8,251 nucleotides of DNA from CAZALT01 sp964485515 (GTDB taxonomy: Bacteria > Actinomycetota > Acidimicrobiia > Acidimicrobiales > Acidimicrobilacustridaceae), in assembly GCA_964485515.1 (NCBI GenBank), contig CAZALT010000154.1, positions 1 through 8,251 on the forward strand. The letters run 5' to 3'. Numbering within the stretch: position 1 is the first letter of the stretch; every line of letters begins with the position of its first letter. Shown piece by piece: positions 1 to 6,068 of this stretch. Under the pieces are notes generated by a model, which saw only the letters and a program-made list of their open reading frames with translations, was not told where the DNA came from and did no database searches. The translations under genes were made by a program, and so were the position numbers.

Positions 1-83
1 TCGGCGAGTGACCAGGGCACGGACTCATAGGTCAGGGCCGGCCACGTCGCTTCAGAGCTCGGCTTGTCGGACGTCCCCGTCAT
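1..83 (-). CDS. N-terminal start of a gene running off the left edge; possibly a Fic-family protein
   Basis: Only the first 27 codons are in the window, read leftward from the ATG at 83. The peptide begins MTGTSDKPSSEATWPALTYE and continues SVPWSLA. The W-P-A-L-x-Y-E-x-x-P-W pattern resembles the N-terminus of many actinobacterial Fic (AMP-transferase) proteins. This is recalled family resemblance: the Fic catalytic motif would lie outside the window. Fic proteins transfer AMP or related groups to target proteins, and some act as toxins. An AT-rich patch at 97-130, just upstream of this start, may hold its promoter. The gene lies on the far side of the left tRNA-Gly remnant, so it probably belongs to a neighbouring element. 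Coding status is fairly likely; the family name is tentative. Confidence 0.45.
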   Translation of the reverse strand, partial: MTGTSDKPSSEATWPALTYESVPWSLA

Positions 84-285
84 CACCGGATCACCGTAAT
101 CCTATTTAATGTATAAATGCTACTAAAGGCGCTCGTTGAGGCACCGAAGATGACGGCGTGGGACAGGCCGGGACGGGATGGTAAGGATCTCGGAATTCGT
201 CCATTTGTGCCCAGCTTTGTGCCCAAATGGACCTCGCAAGGGCCGCGATCCCTTATCCCACAAGGGTTCAGCGCCGAACGAGCCT
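84..285. other. Non-coding right-end region of the neighbouring (left) element
   Basis: I see no convincing gene here. The stretch holds an AT-rich patch (97-130), the paired TTTGTGCCCA boxes listed separately, and a small hairpin (CCCTT at 250-254 with AAGGG at 262-266). A short block, GGGAC-GGATG-N2-A-N-GGAT, begins near 170. It recurs at about 7294-7311 ahead of the second att copy. This suggests that the right ends of two related elements are being seen. Confidence 0.5.
199..232 (+). repeat. Paired TTTGTGCCCA boxes inside an inverted repeat; candidate integrase arm sites
   Basis: TTTGTGCCCA occurs exactly at 204-213 and again at 216-225, a 12-bp period. The pair sits inside a 9-bp perfect inverted repeat (GTCCATTTG at 199-207, CAAATGGAC at 224-232). 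It lies about 65 bp upstream of the tRNA-derived att sequence. Similar pairs occur at 7329-7350 and 7595-7615, near the other att copy. Repeated short boxes to the side of a tRNA core are typical of arm-type sites bound by tyrosine integrases; binding here is inferred. Confidence 0.5.
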
Positions 286-289
286 CACG

Positions 290-336
290 TTGCCAAGGTG
301 AGGGTCGCGAGTTCGAATCTCGTCGTCCGCTCCATA
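290..336 (+). repeat. tRNA-Gly(GCC) 3' remnant, left att site of the 7.1-kb unit
   Basis: The sequence runs from the anticodon loop TTGCCAA (290-296, anticodon GCC) through the 3' side of the anticodon stem, the T-arm (GCGAG-TTCGAAT-CTCGT), the 3' acceptor strand CGTCCGC, the discriminator T and CCA (332-334). It is identical over 47 bp to 7424-7470. The matching 5' acceptor strand GCGGACG and a D-arm are absent upstream. The anticodon stem is also spoiled (G at 289 where C is needed). It is therefore an attachment-site duplicate and not a working tRNA gene. Confidence 0.85.
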
Positions 337-347
337 GAAGTGCAGGT

Positions 348-373
348 CAGAGGCCCTCTCACGAGGGCCTCTG
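348..373 (+). terminator. Hairpin directly after the left tRNA remnant
   Basis: This is a perfect 11-bp stem (CAGAGGCCCTC, 348-358, with GAGGGCCTCTG, 363-373) around a TCAC loop. It starts 14 nt after the tRNA CCA. There is no clear T-run, so it may be a weak or non-canonical terminator. Position and strength suggest it originally ended tRNA transcription after integration rebuilt the tRNA gene. Its sequence differs from the hairpin at the other att copy. Confidence 0.6.
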
Positions 374-444
374 TCGCGTCCAAGGCCCCGCGCTCTACTC
401 AAACGCTCTACCATTGACCCTCATATCGCCCCCGGTCTACCCAC

Positions 445-452
445 GAGGTGAG
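445..452 (+). promoter_or_regulatory. Ribosome binding site of the integrase gene
   Basis: GAGGTGAG lies just before the ATG at 455, with the GAGG core 6 nt from the start codon. It supports 455 as the integrase start. Confidence 0.6.
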
Positions 453-454
453 CG

Positions 455-1662
455 ATGCCTACCGCCAGAAATGCCTCTGAGACGGCTCGTTCTGCCCCGA
501 CGGATCGTTCGACCAATCGGGCACGGCGAAGGGGAAGTGGCGGCGTGTTCGCCGTTCGCGACGGAGTGTGGCGGGTCGACGTCGAGGTGTCCCGCGACGC
601 CGTGACCGGCCGGCGCCGGCGCGTGTCCCGAACGATTCACGGCACTCGTGAGGATGCCGAGATCGCCCTGGCCCGGCTGAAGGTTGCCGATCACGAGAAG
701 CGCCTGCCAGCGGGAACGAACGCCCGGTCTGTCGGTGCGGTGTTCCAGCTCTACCTCCAGGCCGTCGACGCCGGTCTGATCGAGCTGGCGCCCAGCACGG
801 TCTCCACGGTGCGGTCCGCCATCCGCGTCATGGCGGCTGTGGAGCTTCCTGACGGTCGCCAGTTCGGATCCATCCGACTAGCCGGCTCACGTGGCAGGAC
901 ATCGAGTTCCTCTACGGCGCCATGCGATCGACCGGAAAGAGCTCGGCGTACGTGCGACGGTGCGCCACCGTGTTGACCCGAGCGCTCGACCTCGCCCGGA
1001 AGCGAGGTCTGATCGACTCGAACCCGGCCAAAGATGCGGCTCGGCCGCGCACGTCGCGGTCCAAGCCCTGGGCGCCGACGAGTGACGAGGTGCGCGCGGT
1101 GCTCGCGACCGCAGGACGCCGGGACCCCGAGGTCACTGATGCGGCGACAATTCTGGCGAGCACCGGCATGAGGCGAGGCGAGTTCATCGCCTTGCGCTGG
1201 TCAGACGTGGACCTCGAGCAGGCCGAGGTTCACGTGGCGGCTGCGATCAGCGATGGCGGTCCCGGCATCGGTCTCGTCTACAAGACGACCAAGCGATCCG
1301 ACTGGCGAGACGTGCCGTTGACGGCCGGCGCCGTCGAGGCGTTCAGGCGGCAGGCAGGGCGACGAACCGAGCTGCTGAGGCGCGAACCGAATCTGAACGA
1401 GTACGTCTTCCCGGCCGGCATCGACGGCACAGGCCCAATGCGCCCCGACAACGTCACGAATCGCTGGGCTGCCGCTCGCGGCAAGTCCCCGATCACGTTG
1501 CTGCACCTTCGCCACTACACAGCCACGGCGATGCTGGACGCGGGCGAGTCCTACCGAACCGTCGCCGACATCCTCGGCAACAGCGAGGCGACGCTTCGGC
1601 TCCACTACGACGGCCGAACGGACGTCGGCAAGCGCAAGGCGATCACCGCGCTCGAGCTGTAG
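455..1662 (+). pseudogene. Tyrosine recombinase/integrase, frameshifted
   Basis: The gene is read in two frames. Codons from 455 give an Arg-rich N-terminus and the arm-binding/SAM-like region up to about residue 140. From about 880 the frame changes, and LTWQDIEFLYGAM begins the rest of the core-binding domain and the catalytic domain, ending at 1662. The first frame continues as nonsense to 976; the second is closed upstream by a TGA at 850. One missing base between about 866 and 888 explains this, and the repaired protein would be about 402 aa, normal for the family. Catalytic residues seen are Arg (codon 1171, TGMRRGE), Lys (1282), Arg (1510, LRH) and the nucleophile Tyr (1606, LHYDG). 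The usual His three residues before the second Arg is Leu (1501), and the His/Trp of the LGH box is Asn (1579). The gene lies just inside the left att site, so it is the likely integrase of this unit. It is probably inactive, unless the shift is a sequencing error. Confidence 0.88.
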
Positions 1663-1681
1663 CTACGAGGACGGGCGGGTG

Positions 1682-1876
1682 ATGGCGATGGATCTGGACG
1701 AATTGCAGAACCTTGCCGAACGGTTCGAGTCGCGGGCCTCGGCGGATCAGCCAGAGGTCGCAAGATGGGGCGATGCTGGAATGGTCTGCAGCCTGAACCG
1801 TGCTGGACAACAGTGCGGGAGGGGTCGCCATGCTTGCGATGGAGCTTGTCTCCGGTCCGTTGCATCCAATTCCTGA
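1682..1876 (+). CDS. Small uncertain ORF after the integrase
   Basis: A 64-codon reading frame starts at the ATG at 1682 (a second ATG is at 1688), 19 bp after the integrase stop. The first 25 or so residues (MDLDELQNLAERFESRASAD) look like an acidic amphipathic helix. The C-terminal half is Cys- and Arg-rich and looks non-coding. It might be the start of a small gene that has decayed or been cut, or chance. I recognise no family. If it is not coding, 1663-1922 is a gene-poor stretch holding only the sigma factor's upstream region, whose TATCCT at 1890-1895 is the best -10 candidate, without a convincing -35. Confidence 0.22.
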   Translation: MAMDLDELQNLAERFESRASADQPEVARWGDAGMVCSLNRAGQQCGRGRHACDGACLRSVASNS

Positions 1877-1922
1877 TCTCCGGACGTCTTATCCTGTAGT
1901 GGCTAGAGACGGGCTATCGAGC

Positions 1923-2468
1923 GTGGACGAATGCAACGACCTTGAGCACGGCGGGCTTCCTTCCGAGCTGGAGGTTGAGCCGCCGACGCCCAAACAGCGT
2001 GACTACGCCGGTTCCTCTGCTGACTTCGACGCCTTCTTTCACCGGCATAGCAAGGCGATGTATCGGCTCGCATTCGTGATTCTCGGGGACCGTGAGGGTG
2101 CCGAGGATGTGGTCCAGGATGTGTTCATGCGAGTCCACTCGCGGTGGCGATTGGTCTCCGAACCAGAGTCGTACATGAGACGAGCGGTCGTGAACGGATG
2201 CCGCGACACGATTCGCCACAGGCAAAGGGTCTCTCGCCTCCTGGTCGTCCTTCGTCGGGATCGGGGGGACGCGGTGGACGACCAACCCGATCTACTCGCC
2301 GATCAAATATCGGCCCTCGGGTCGCGCCAGCAGGTGGTGTTGGTGTTGCGGACCTACTGCCAGATGTCTGACAGCGAAATCTGCGCGATCACCGGATGGC
2401 CGTTGGGCACTGTGAAGAGCGATCTTCGACGTGCCTACGGCAAGCTCAAGGAGATGAACCGTGAATGA
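1923..2468 (+). CDS. ECF-type RNA polymerase sigma factor (sigma-70 family)
   Basis: The protein directs RNA polymerase to a small set of promoters. Region 2 (about residues 34-104) begins DFDAFFHRHSKAMYRLAFVI, carries the typical G-D-x-E-x-A-E-D-x-V-Q-D-V-F helix and ends near CRDTIRHRQR. Region 4 (about 128-178) has the helix-turn-helix MSDSEICAITGWPLGTVKSDLRRA. There is no region 1 or 3, as expected for ECF factors. I prefer the GTG at 1923 (181 aa, a usual ECF length). An upstream GTG at 1800 would give 222 aa with an unconserved leader, and no strong ribosome site decides between them. The stop overlaps the next gene by 8 bp, so the two are translationally coupled. That fits a sigma/anti-sigma pair on one mRNA, usually self-activating. 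The target genes are unknown. Confidence 0.88.
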   Translation: MDECNDLEHGGLPSELEVEPPTPKQRDYAGSSADFDAFFHRHSKAMYRLAFVILGDREGAEDVVQDVFMRVHSRWRLVSEPESYMRRAVVNGCRDTIRHRQRVSRLLVVLRRDRGDAVDDQPDLLADQISALGSRQQVVLVLRTYCQMSDSEICAITGWPLGTVKSDLRRAYGKLKEMNRE

Positions 2469-3246
2469 CGAGATGGACCTCGACGAGAGACTTCGAGTTG
2501 CATTCAGCGCTCGCGAGGACCGTGCCGGCGAGTTGCAGCTGGCGCTGAGCGACGTGTCGCCAAGGGGACGCACGCCACGCTCTCGGCGTGTGGCCTGGAG
2601 TGGAGCCTGCGTGGCGTTGATTGCGATCATCGCAGCCATAACCATCGTGTTCGCTCAGGACAGCAGCCAACCAACAGCTGAATCCATCACTTCGGCGCCC
2701 GAAGAAAGCAGCGTCACGCCCGAGTCGTCGTCCTCGACGAGCCAGGAACAGCCCACCGTAACCACGGCGGCGACCGAGCCTGTGAAGCTCAACCCCGTTG
2801 ATGCTGACGCGGTTGCCGAGTTGGAGAGCCTCATTCGCACGACGCTCGAGTCGGGATCGATCGTGCCGTCCGTGGTTGGGCCCTTTGGGACATGGGTCCC
2901 GTCGCTGGCTCAGCAAGGAACAGCCTTGACCGTTCGTATTACGGCCTCGGACGGGAAGGTCCTCTTTGCCGTCAACTACTCAAAGGGCAGCCAGGTCCGG
3001 GATGTCAACGACATCCTTGACGGGAGCACCCCCCTGGAGCTCAAGTTTCCCGGCCCCAACATGCAAGCCGCCAGCAGGACCGAACGGCGGGCGGACAACG
3101 GTGCAGTCATCCAGAACGAGGTGATCATCCAGACCAGCGGTGACGGTGGAAGCCCTCGGGTGGTGGACGTCTGGGTAACGGCGGACGTTCCGACGGACGA
3201 GCTGGCTGCTTTTGCGTCGTACCTAGTCGAGGCTTTCAAGCTGTAG
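2461..3246 (+). CDS. Single-pass membrane protein, probable anti-sigma factor
   Basis: The protein has 261 residues. It has a charged cytoplasmic N-terminus (1-43, M-D-L-D-E-R-L-R helix) and one membrane helix (about 44-65, AWSGACVALIAIIAAITIVF). A low-complexity Ser/Thr/Glu/Pro linker follows (about 66-115). The outer domain of about 145 residues is rich in beta-like segments and has no motif I recognise. No zinc-binding HxxxCxxC (ZAS) motif is visible in the short cytoplasmic part, so it is not a canonical zinc anti-sigma factor. The call rests on context: its GTG start overlaps the sigma-factor stop by 8 bp and the topology is that of membrane anti-sigma factors. It would hold the sigma factor at the membrane and release it on an outside signal. 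Alternatively, it may simply be a membrane or lipid-facing target of the sigma factor. Confidence 0.7.
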   Translation: MNDEMDLDERLRVAFSAREDRAGELQLALSDVSPRGRTPRSRRVAWSGACVALIAIIAAITIVFAQDSSQPTAESITSAPEESSVTPESSSSTSQEQPTVTTAATEPVKLNPVDADAVAELESLIRTTLESGSIVPSVVGPFGTWVPSLAQQGTALTVRITASDGKVLFAVNYSKGSQVRDVNDILDGSTPLELKFPGPNMQAASRTERRADNGAVIQNEVIIQTSGDGGSPRVVDVWVTADVPTDELAAFASYLVEAFKL

Positions 3247-3491
3247 GAGGGTCGACGAGGACGCGTGGCCGGGGGAGGCGCCGTTCCAGGCGACGTAGAA
3301 ATCAGATCCTGTCGAGTGGCCCACCGCACGGCCTGTGTTCGGCTGCGAGAGTCGCCCCGCCGAAGTGAACCCCAACTGAACCCTGACTGGGTAGGTCGTT
3401 AGTGGGCGGCCTTCAGAAGCCGTGCGTGCGGTAGCGATGGGAGCCGGTCATTTCTTCTGAATCTGGCCCTCTTTTCGGAAGAACGACCTAC
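3247..3491. other. Intergenic region with an 11-bp-period GAACCC repeat
   Basis: No gene is supported in these 245 bases. The notable feature is a near-repeat GAACCCCAACTG (3367-3378) and GAACCCTGACTG (3378-3389) with an 11-bp period. It is close in spacing to the paired boxes near the att sites, but its sequence differs. The 3' end holds the promoter region of the following gene. Confidence 0.4.
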
Positions 3492-3497
3492 TACAGT
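3492..3497 (+). promoter_or_regulatory. -10 box of a probable leaderless promoter
   Basis: TACAGT fits the actinobacterial TANNNT -10 consensus. It is followed by exactly 7 nt and then the ATG at 3505, so transcription would begin at or next to the start codon. No good -35 box is visible. Confidence 0.45.
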
Positions 3498-3504
3498 GGT
3501 CGCC

Positions 3505-4029
3505 ATGGCATCGACAACCGCTCCGTTGAGGTCCCTGCCGCCCTGGGCGCTCGAACTCCGCAGCGACCGGCGAGCGAACGTCGCTCTCGCCGTAGATGTC
3601 GCCGATGCGTTGTCTGCCTTGGCTTTGCCGGCGGTCCCAACAGGGGTGGCCGAGTACCTGGCGGGCATCGTCGAGAGGGCAGACCAGAGCGGTGGTGGCG
3701 TACCGGTCTCCACCGCTGCTCGACTTCTCGACATCACGGAGCCGACGGTGCGCACGTGGCTCGAGCGCGGCGTGCTCGACGCCATCTCCGATGTGAAGCC
3801 AGTCTCGATCACGCCTCGATCGCTCGGTGAAGCCCTCGCGGCGTCGAGCACCATTCGGCGGATTGGCCAGGACGAACGCCTGCTCCGGCGGCTGCTCGAC
3901 GCGTTGGAAGACCAGCGGACTCGGCTCGAACTTGCTAGCCGCATCGAAGACCTCGACTCCCGCGTGACGGTCGACCCGGACCGCCTCGATGAGCAGCTCT
4001 TCGGTGATCAGGTCTCACGGTCTGCGTGA
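3505..4029 (+). CDS. Helix-turn-helix protein, antitoxin-like or small regulator
   Basis: The protein has 174 residues from the ATG at 3505 (a GTG at 3496 is possible, but the -10 spacing favours 3505). The middle carries an excisionase/MerR-like helix-turn-helix: VPVSTAARLLDITEPTVRTW followed by LERGVLDAI (about residues 72-100). The preceding region is an Ala/Leu-rich helix and the C-terminus is a long charged helical segment (QDERLLRRLLDALEDQRTRL). This build is common among small DNA-binding antitoxins and excisionase-like regulators. It is convergent with the RelE-like gene and the coding ends overlap by 15 bp (4015-4029). It has its own leaderless-type promoter, so it is not co-transcribed with that toxin. 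It could be an orphan antitoxin whose partner was lost, or a regulator of the element. The function is inferred only from the fold. Confidence 0.7.
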   Translation: MASTTAPLRSLPPWALELRSDRRANVALAVDVADALSALALPAVPTGVAEYLAGIVERADQSGGGVPVSTAARLLDITEPTVRTWLERGVLDAISDVKPVSITPRSLGEALAASSTIRRIGQDERLLRRLLDALEDQRTRLELASRIEDLDSRVTVDPDRLDEQLFGDQVSRSA

Positions 4030-4488
4030 TCGCTCCCGGCGTTCGCGCTGAGTCATCGCGTCGAACGCGGTCGTGAAGTCCTCGACGATCTGAGGATCGA
4101 TCGGCGGTTCGCCGTCGGGGTCACAGCACGGCGGCTTGGTCCGCTCCTCTGTCGAGACGGGAACGCCGAGCTCGTCTGCGATCTCGCGGTACGGGTCGTT
4201 GTGTGGATCGTGCGGGGCGATCTTCACGACGGTGACCTCGTCGTCGGTTGGGAAGGCGACCACGACGCGCCAACCGTCGAAGTGGACCGAGCAGAGATGC
4301 GGCCAGGGCGGGGGACCGCTGAGCGCGTATCCGGCGGCTCGGCAGCCCTCGTCGGCGAGCCGCGCCAGGATGCGCTTCAGCTGGGGGCGCAGCTTCGTGG
4401 GCACCTGCTTGGCGTCGTCGATTGCGCTCCCGACGAAGCTCAACGTGAACCGAGGCTTGGGTGGCGGCTTCTTCCGCTTCGCTGACAT
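4015..4488 (-). CDS. RelE/ParE-like toxin with C-terminal extension
   Basis: The protein has 157 residues. After a basic N-terminal tail (KRKKPPPKPR), residues about 13-110 read as the RelE/ParE fold. The helices DAKQVPTKLRPQLKRILARL are followed by a strand region, CSVHFDGWRVVVAFPTDDEV and TVVKIAPHDPHNDPY, like the final strands and C-terminal H/Y region of RelE-type RNases. RelE-type toxins cut mRNA on the ribosome; ParE-type toxins poison gyrase. The sequence does not decide which. Typical members have about 85-100 residues. Here an extra 45-residue tail (P-P-C-C-D-P-D-G-E, then an acidic helix and a basic end) is unusual. The gene starts 20 bp after the stop of the XRE gene on the same strand, giving an antitoxin-first or regulator-first operon. 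It could instead be a non-toxic relative. Confidence 0.75.
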   Translation of the reverse strand: MSAKRKKPPPKPRFTLSFVGSAIDDAKQVPTKLRPQLKRILARLADEGCRAAGYALSGPPPWPHLCSVHFDGWRVVVAFPTDDEVTVVKIAPHDPHNDPYREIADELGVPVSTEERTKPPCCDPDGEPPIDPQIVEDFTTAFDAMTQRERRERSRRP

Positions 4489-4508
4489 ACCGAGGTCGCC
4501 TCAGGTGA

Positions 4509-5168
4509 CTACGGCTTCGACCCTTTGGGGGGTCGAGTCTCGGGTGGTCGGCTGACCTGCTCGGCGATCGGATCGGGATGGACGTTCTCGGCAACGAACC
4601 CGCGGACACCGATGCGGCGAAGATGATCGAAGAACGAGCCGAGCTCCTCGGCGGCGCGGTCGAGGTTGCTGGCCTCGCTGTCGAGTAGCGCCATCAGCAC
4701 TTCGGTGCGCCGCTCGGTGAGGTTCTGCTGACGAGCGTCGCTCGTGGTGCCCAGGATCTGCTCGACGGCGACGTCCGCCTCGGTTGGCTCGTCGATGCCG
4801 AGCTGTCGCAAGCGGTCGTAGACCGGCGGAAGGGTGTCGGGACGCCCGAAGACGAGGCCATAGAGATCGCTGACTCGGCTCTGCGTGTTGCGGAGCCAGC
4901 GGTCGTCGCCGGGTGGCGGCAGCAGGAACCAGAGCAGCGGGAGGTTGAATGCCTCGGCGAACGCAAGCAGCTCGTGGGCGTCGAACACCCGGTGACGGTC
5001 GCCTTCGTAGGCCCGTTCGATGGCGGAGATGCTTGCTTGGGGGAGACGCTGGCCGAGCAGTGGCTCGAGCCGTATCGCCGCCTCCTCTTGGGTCCAGCCC
5101 CGCAGTTCCCGGGCCGCCTTGAAGTTGTAGGCGACGATTTGGTTCAGGTCGGCATCTGCCTGCCGCAT
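4509..5168 (-). CDS. XRE-family helix-turn-helix regulator, likely antitoxin of the RelE-like toxin
   Basis: The protein has 219 residues from the ATG at 5168. The N-terminal domain (about 10-84) is an XRE/Cro helix-turn-helix: NFKAARELRGWTQEEAAIRL, then QASISAIERAYEG, then a helix ending LLWFLLPP. The C-terminal part (about 95-205) is helical with LTERRTEVLMALLDSEASNL and a Pro-rich tail. The open frame continues upstream to 5327, but those residues overlap the relaxase relic on the other strand and look non-coding, so the internal ATG is preferred. No clear ribosome site or -10 was found ahead of it. Gene order (XRE first, RelE-like 20 bp later) and partner type suggest a type II toxin-antitoxin pair in which this protein neutralises the toxin and represses the operon. 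It is longer than common HigA/RelB antitoxins, so a plain regulator is also possible. Confidence 0.78.
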   Translation of the reverse strand: MRQADADLNQIVAYNFKAARELRGWTQEEAAIRLEPLLGQRLPQASISAIERAYEGDRHRVFDAHELLAFAEAFNLPLLWFLLPPPGDDRWLRNTQSRVSDLYGLVFGRPDTLPPVYDRLRQLGIDEPTEADVAVEQILGTTSDARQQNLTERRTEVLMALLDSEASNLDRAAEELGSFFDHLRRIGVRGFVAENVHPDPIAEQVSRPPETRPPKGSKP

Positions 5169-5310
5169 CGGGTCGTTGGACTGCTTCGATGCCTTGCGTA
5201 CGGGGCGACTCCTCTCCGCACGAGCCGTCGTCCGGCGCGTCCACCTGGACCACACGGACGAATCCACACACTGGCACCAGGGTGCAGGCGGCGACCGCGG
5301 CAGGTCGACG
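5169..5310. other. Upstream region of the relaxase relic; candidate place for an oriT remnant
   Basis: These 142 bases lie between the divergent XRE gene and the relaxase start. In MobF systems the origin of transfer is commonly close upstream of the relaxase gene. No well-formed inverted repeat or recognisable nic site was found by eye. A junction between two DNA sources probably lies within or near this stretch. Confidence 0.3.
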
Positions 5311-5577
5311 GTGCTGAGCATCGGCACGCTCAGCCTCGGCCAGGAGGCGTACTACCTGGAGGAGGTCCTCGACGGCGCCGAGGACTACTACCTCCACGCT
5401 GGTGAGGCTCCCGGCCGTTGGCTCGGCAGCGCCGCACCTCGCGTCGGCCTCGCTGGAGAGGTCCGCGCCGACGACCTCCGGGCGGTTCTGTCCGGCGACG
5501 CCCCGACGGGCGAGCCGCTCCGCTCGACCCGGGCTTCGCTCCCCGGACTCGACCTGACCCTGTCGGCACCGAAGTCG
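5311..5577 (+). pseudogene. MobF/TrwC-family conjugative relaxase, N-terminal stub
   Basis: From the GTG at 5311 the frame reads VLSIGTLSLGQEAYYLEEVL, then D-G-A-E-D-Y-Y-L-H-A-G-E-A-P-G-R-W-L-G, and ends ...LPGLDLTLSAPKS. This is the characteristic start of MobF relaxases. It has the L-S-I-G opening, the Tyr pair at residues 14-15 and a second Tyr pair near 27-28, where catalytic tyrosines of TrwC-like enzymes lie. It also has the GEAPGRWLG and D-L-T-x-S-A-P-K-S motifs. These enzymes nick oriT and lead the strand in conjugation, and full-length members normally run to many hundreds of residues with a helicase domain. Here homology stops at about 5577, where the family normally continues after SAPKS; the next codons are antisense to another broken gene. 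The stub therefore records loss of conjugation functions by recombination or deletion. Expression is unlikely to give an active protein. Confidence 0.85.
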
Positions 5578-5583
5578 GGCTCT

Positions 5584-5976
5584 GAACCGCTGGATGGCGC
5601 GGTCGATGGTGGGACCGATCGCGCCGCCGAGTTGCTGCACGGCGAACAGCGGGAAGTCGACGCTCAGGTCCCGCGGGTCGATCCTGTCGCGGTCCACGAG
5701 CGTGAGTCCGTCGATTGCACATGCTGCTGCCGCCGGGCTGCCATCTCGAAGGGCCCTCGCCGCCGCCCGACGTGCGAACGTCAGCAACGTGTAGAAGCCG
5801 TCGGTGTCGAGCTGCTTTCGAGTGGCATCGAGCTGCAGGCGGTCCATATCGGTACTTCGCTCGATGAACTCGCGAACCCCGTCGTCGACCGGGTCGGGCA
5901 GGAAGCGAACGAGGTCATGGGCACGACTCGGGTACCGAAAGCTGCTGATCGTCGATCCGCCTGGAGCATCCGCCAC
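5584..5976 (-). pseudogene. Unknown protein, C-terminally truncated at the relaxase junction
   Basis: Reading leftward from the GTG at 5976, about 131 codons look coding: SSFRYPSRAHDLVRFLPDPV, then D-D-G-V-R-E-F-I-E-R, R-K-Q-L-D-T-D-G-F-Y, an Ala-rich helix (FARRAAARALRDGSPAAAAC), R-I-D-P-R-D-L-S-V-D-F-P and I-D-R-A-I-Q-R-F. After Phe at 5584-5586 the same frame turns into Arg/Gly-rich antisense of the relaxase stub, so the natural C-terminus appears lost. I do not recognise the family; it looks soluble and helical. The start is uncertain: CACAAT, 6 nt before the GTG, is one base off TANNNT and could give a leaderless mRNA. It is divergent from the MNT gene, 124 bp apart. It could be an intact protein with a divergent tail, but codon and residue composition argue against that. 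Confidence 0.5.
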
Positions 5977-6068
5977 CGGGCGATTGTGCCATGAGCCAAG
6001 AAGACGTTCGGTCGATATCGCCGTTGCGCCTCGCTCAGGGGAAGGTGAGTGCGCCGTGCCTCCTACAA

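Noticed and set aside
286..334. Intact tRNA gene at either att copy
   Set aside because: The 5' acceptor strand GCGGACG and a D-arm are missing in front of both copies (here and at 7424-7468), so no cloverleaf can form.
117..605. Plus-strand frames across the left att region (117-605 and 178-417)
   Set aside because: They read through the tRNA remnant and hairpin and have no protein-like pattern. They are long only because GC-rich DNA has few stops.
866..890. Programmed -1 frameshift in the integrase
   Set aside because: The direction would fit, but there is no X-XXY-YYZ slippery heptamer or evident downstream structure, and integrases of this type are not normally made that way.
3399..3944. 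Minus-strand frame of 181 codons opposite the 3505-4029 gene
   Set aside because: It is Ser/Arg-rich antisense to a gene with a recognisable helix-turn-helix and a promoter.
5176..5994. Open reading frame of 272 codons on the plus strand taken as one protein
   Set aside because: Only 5311-5577 matches relaxase. The first 45 codons are upstream DNA and everything after 5577 is antisense to the minus-strand truncated gene.
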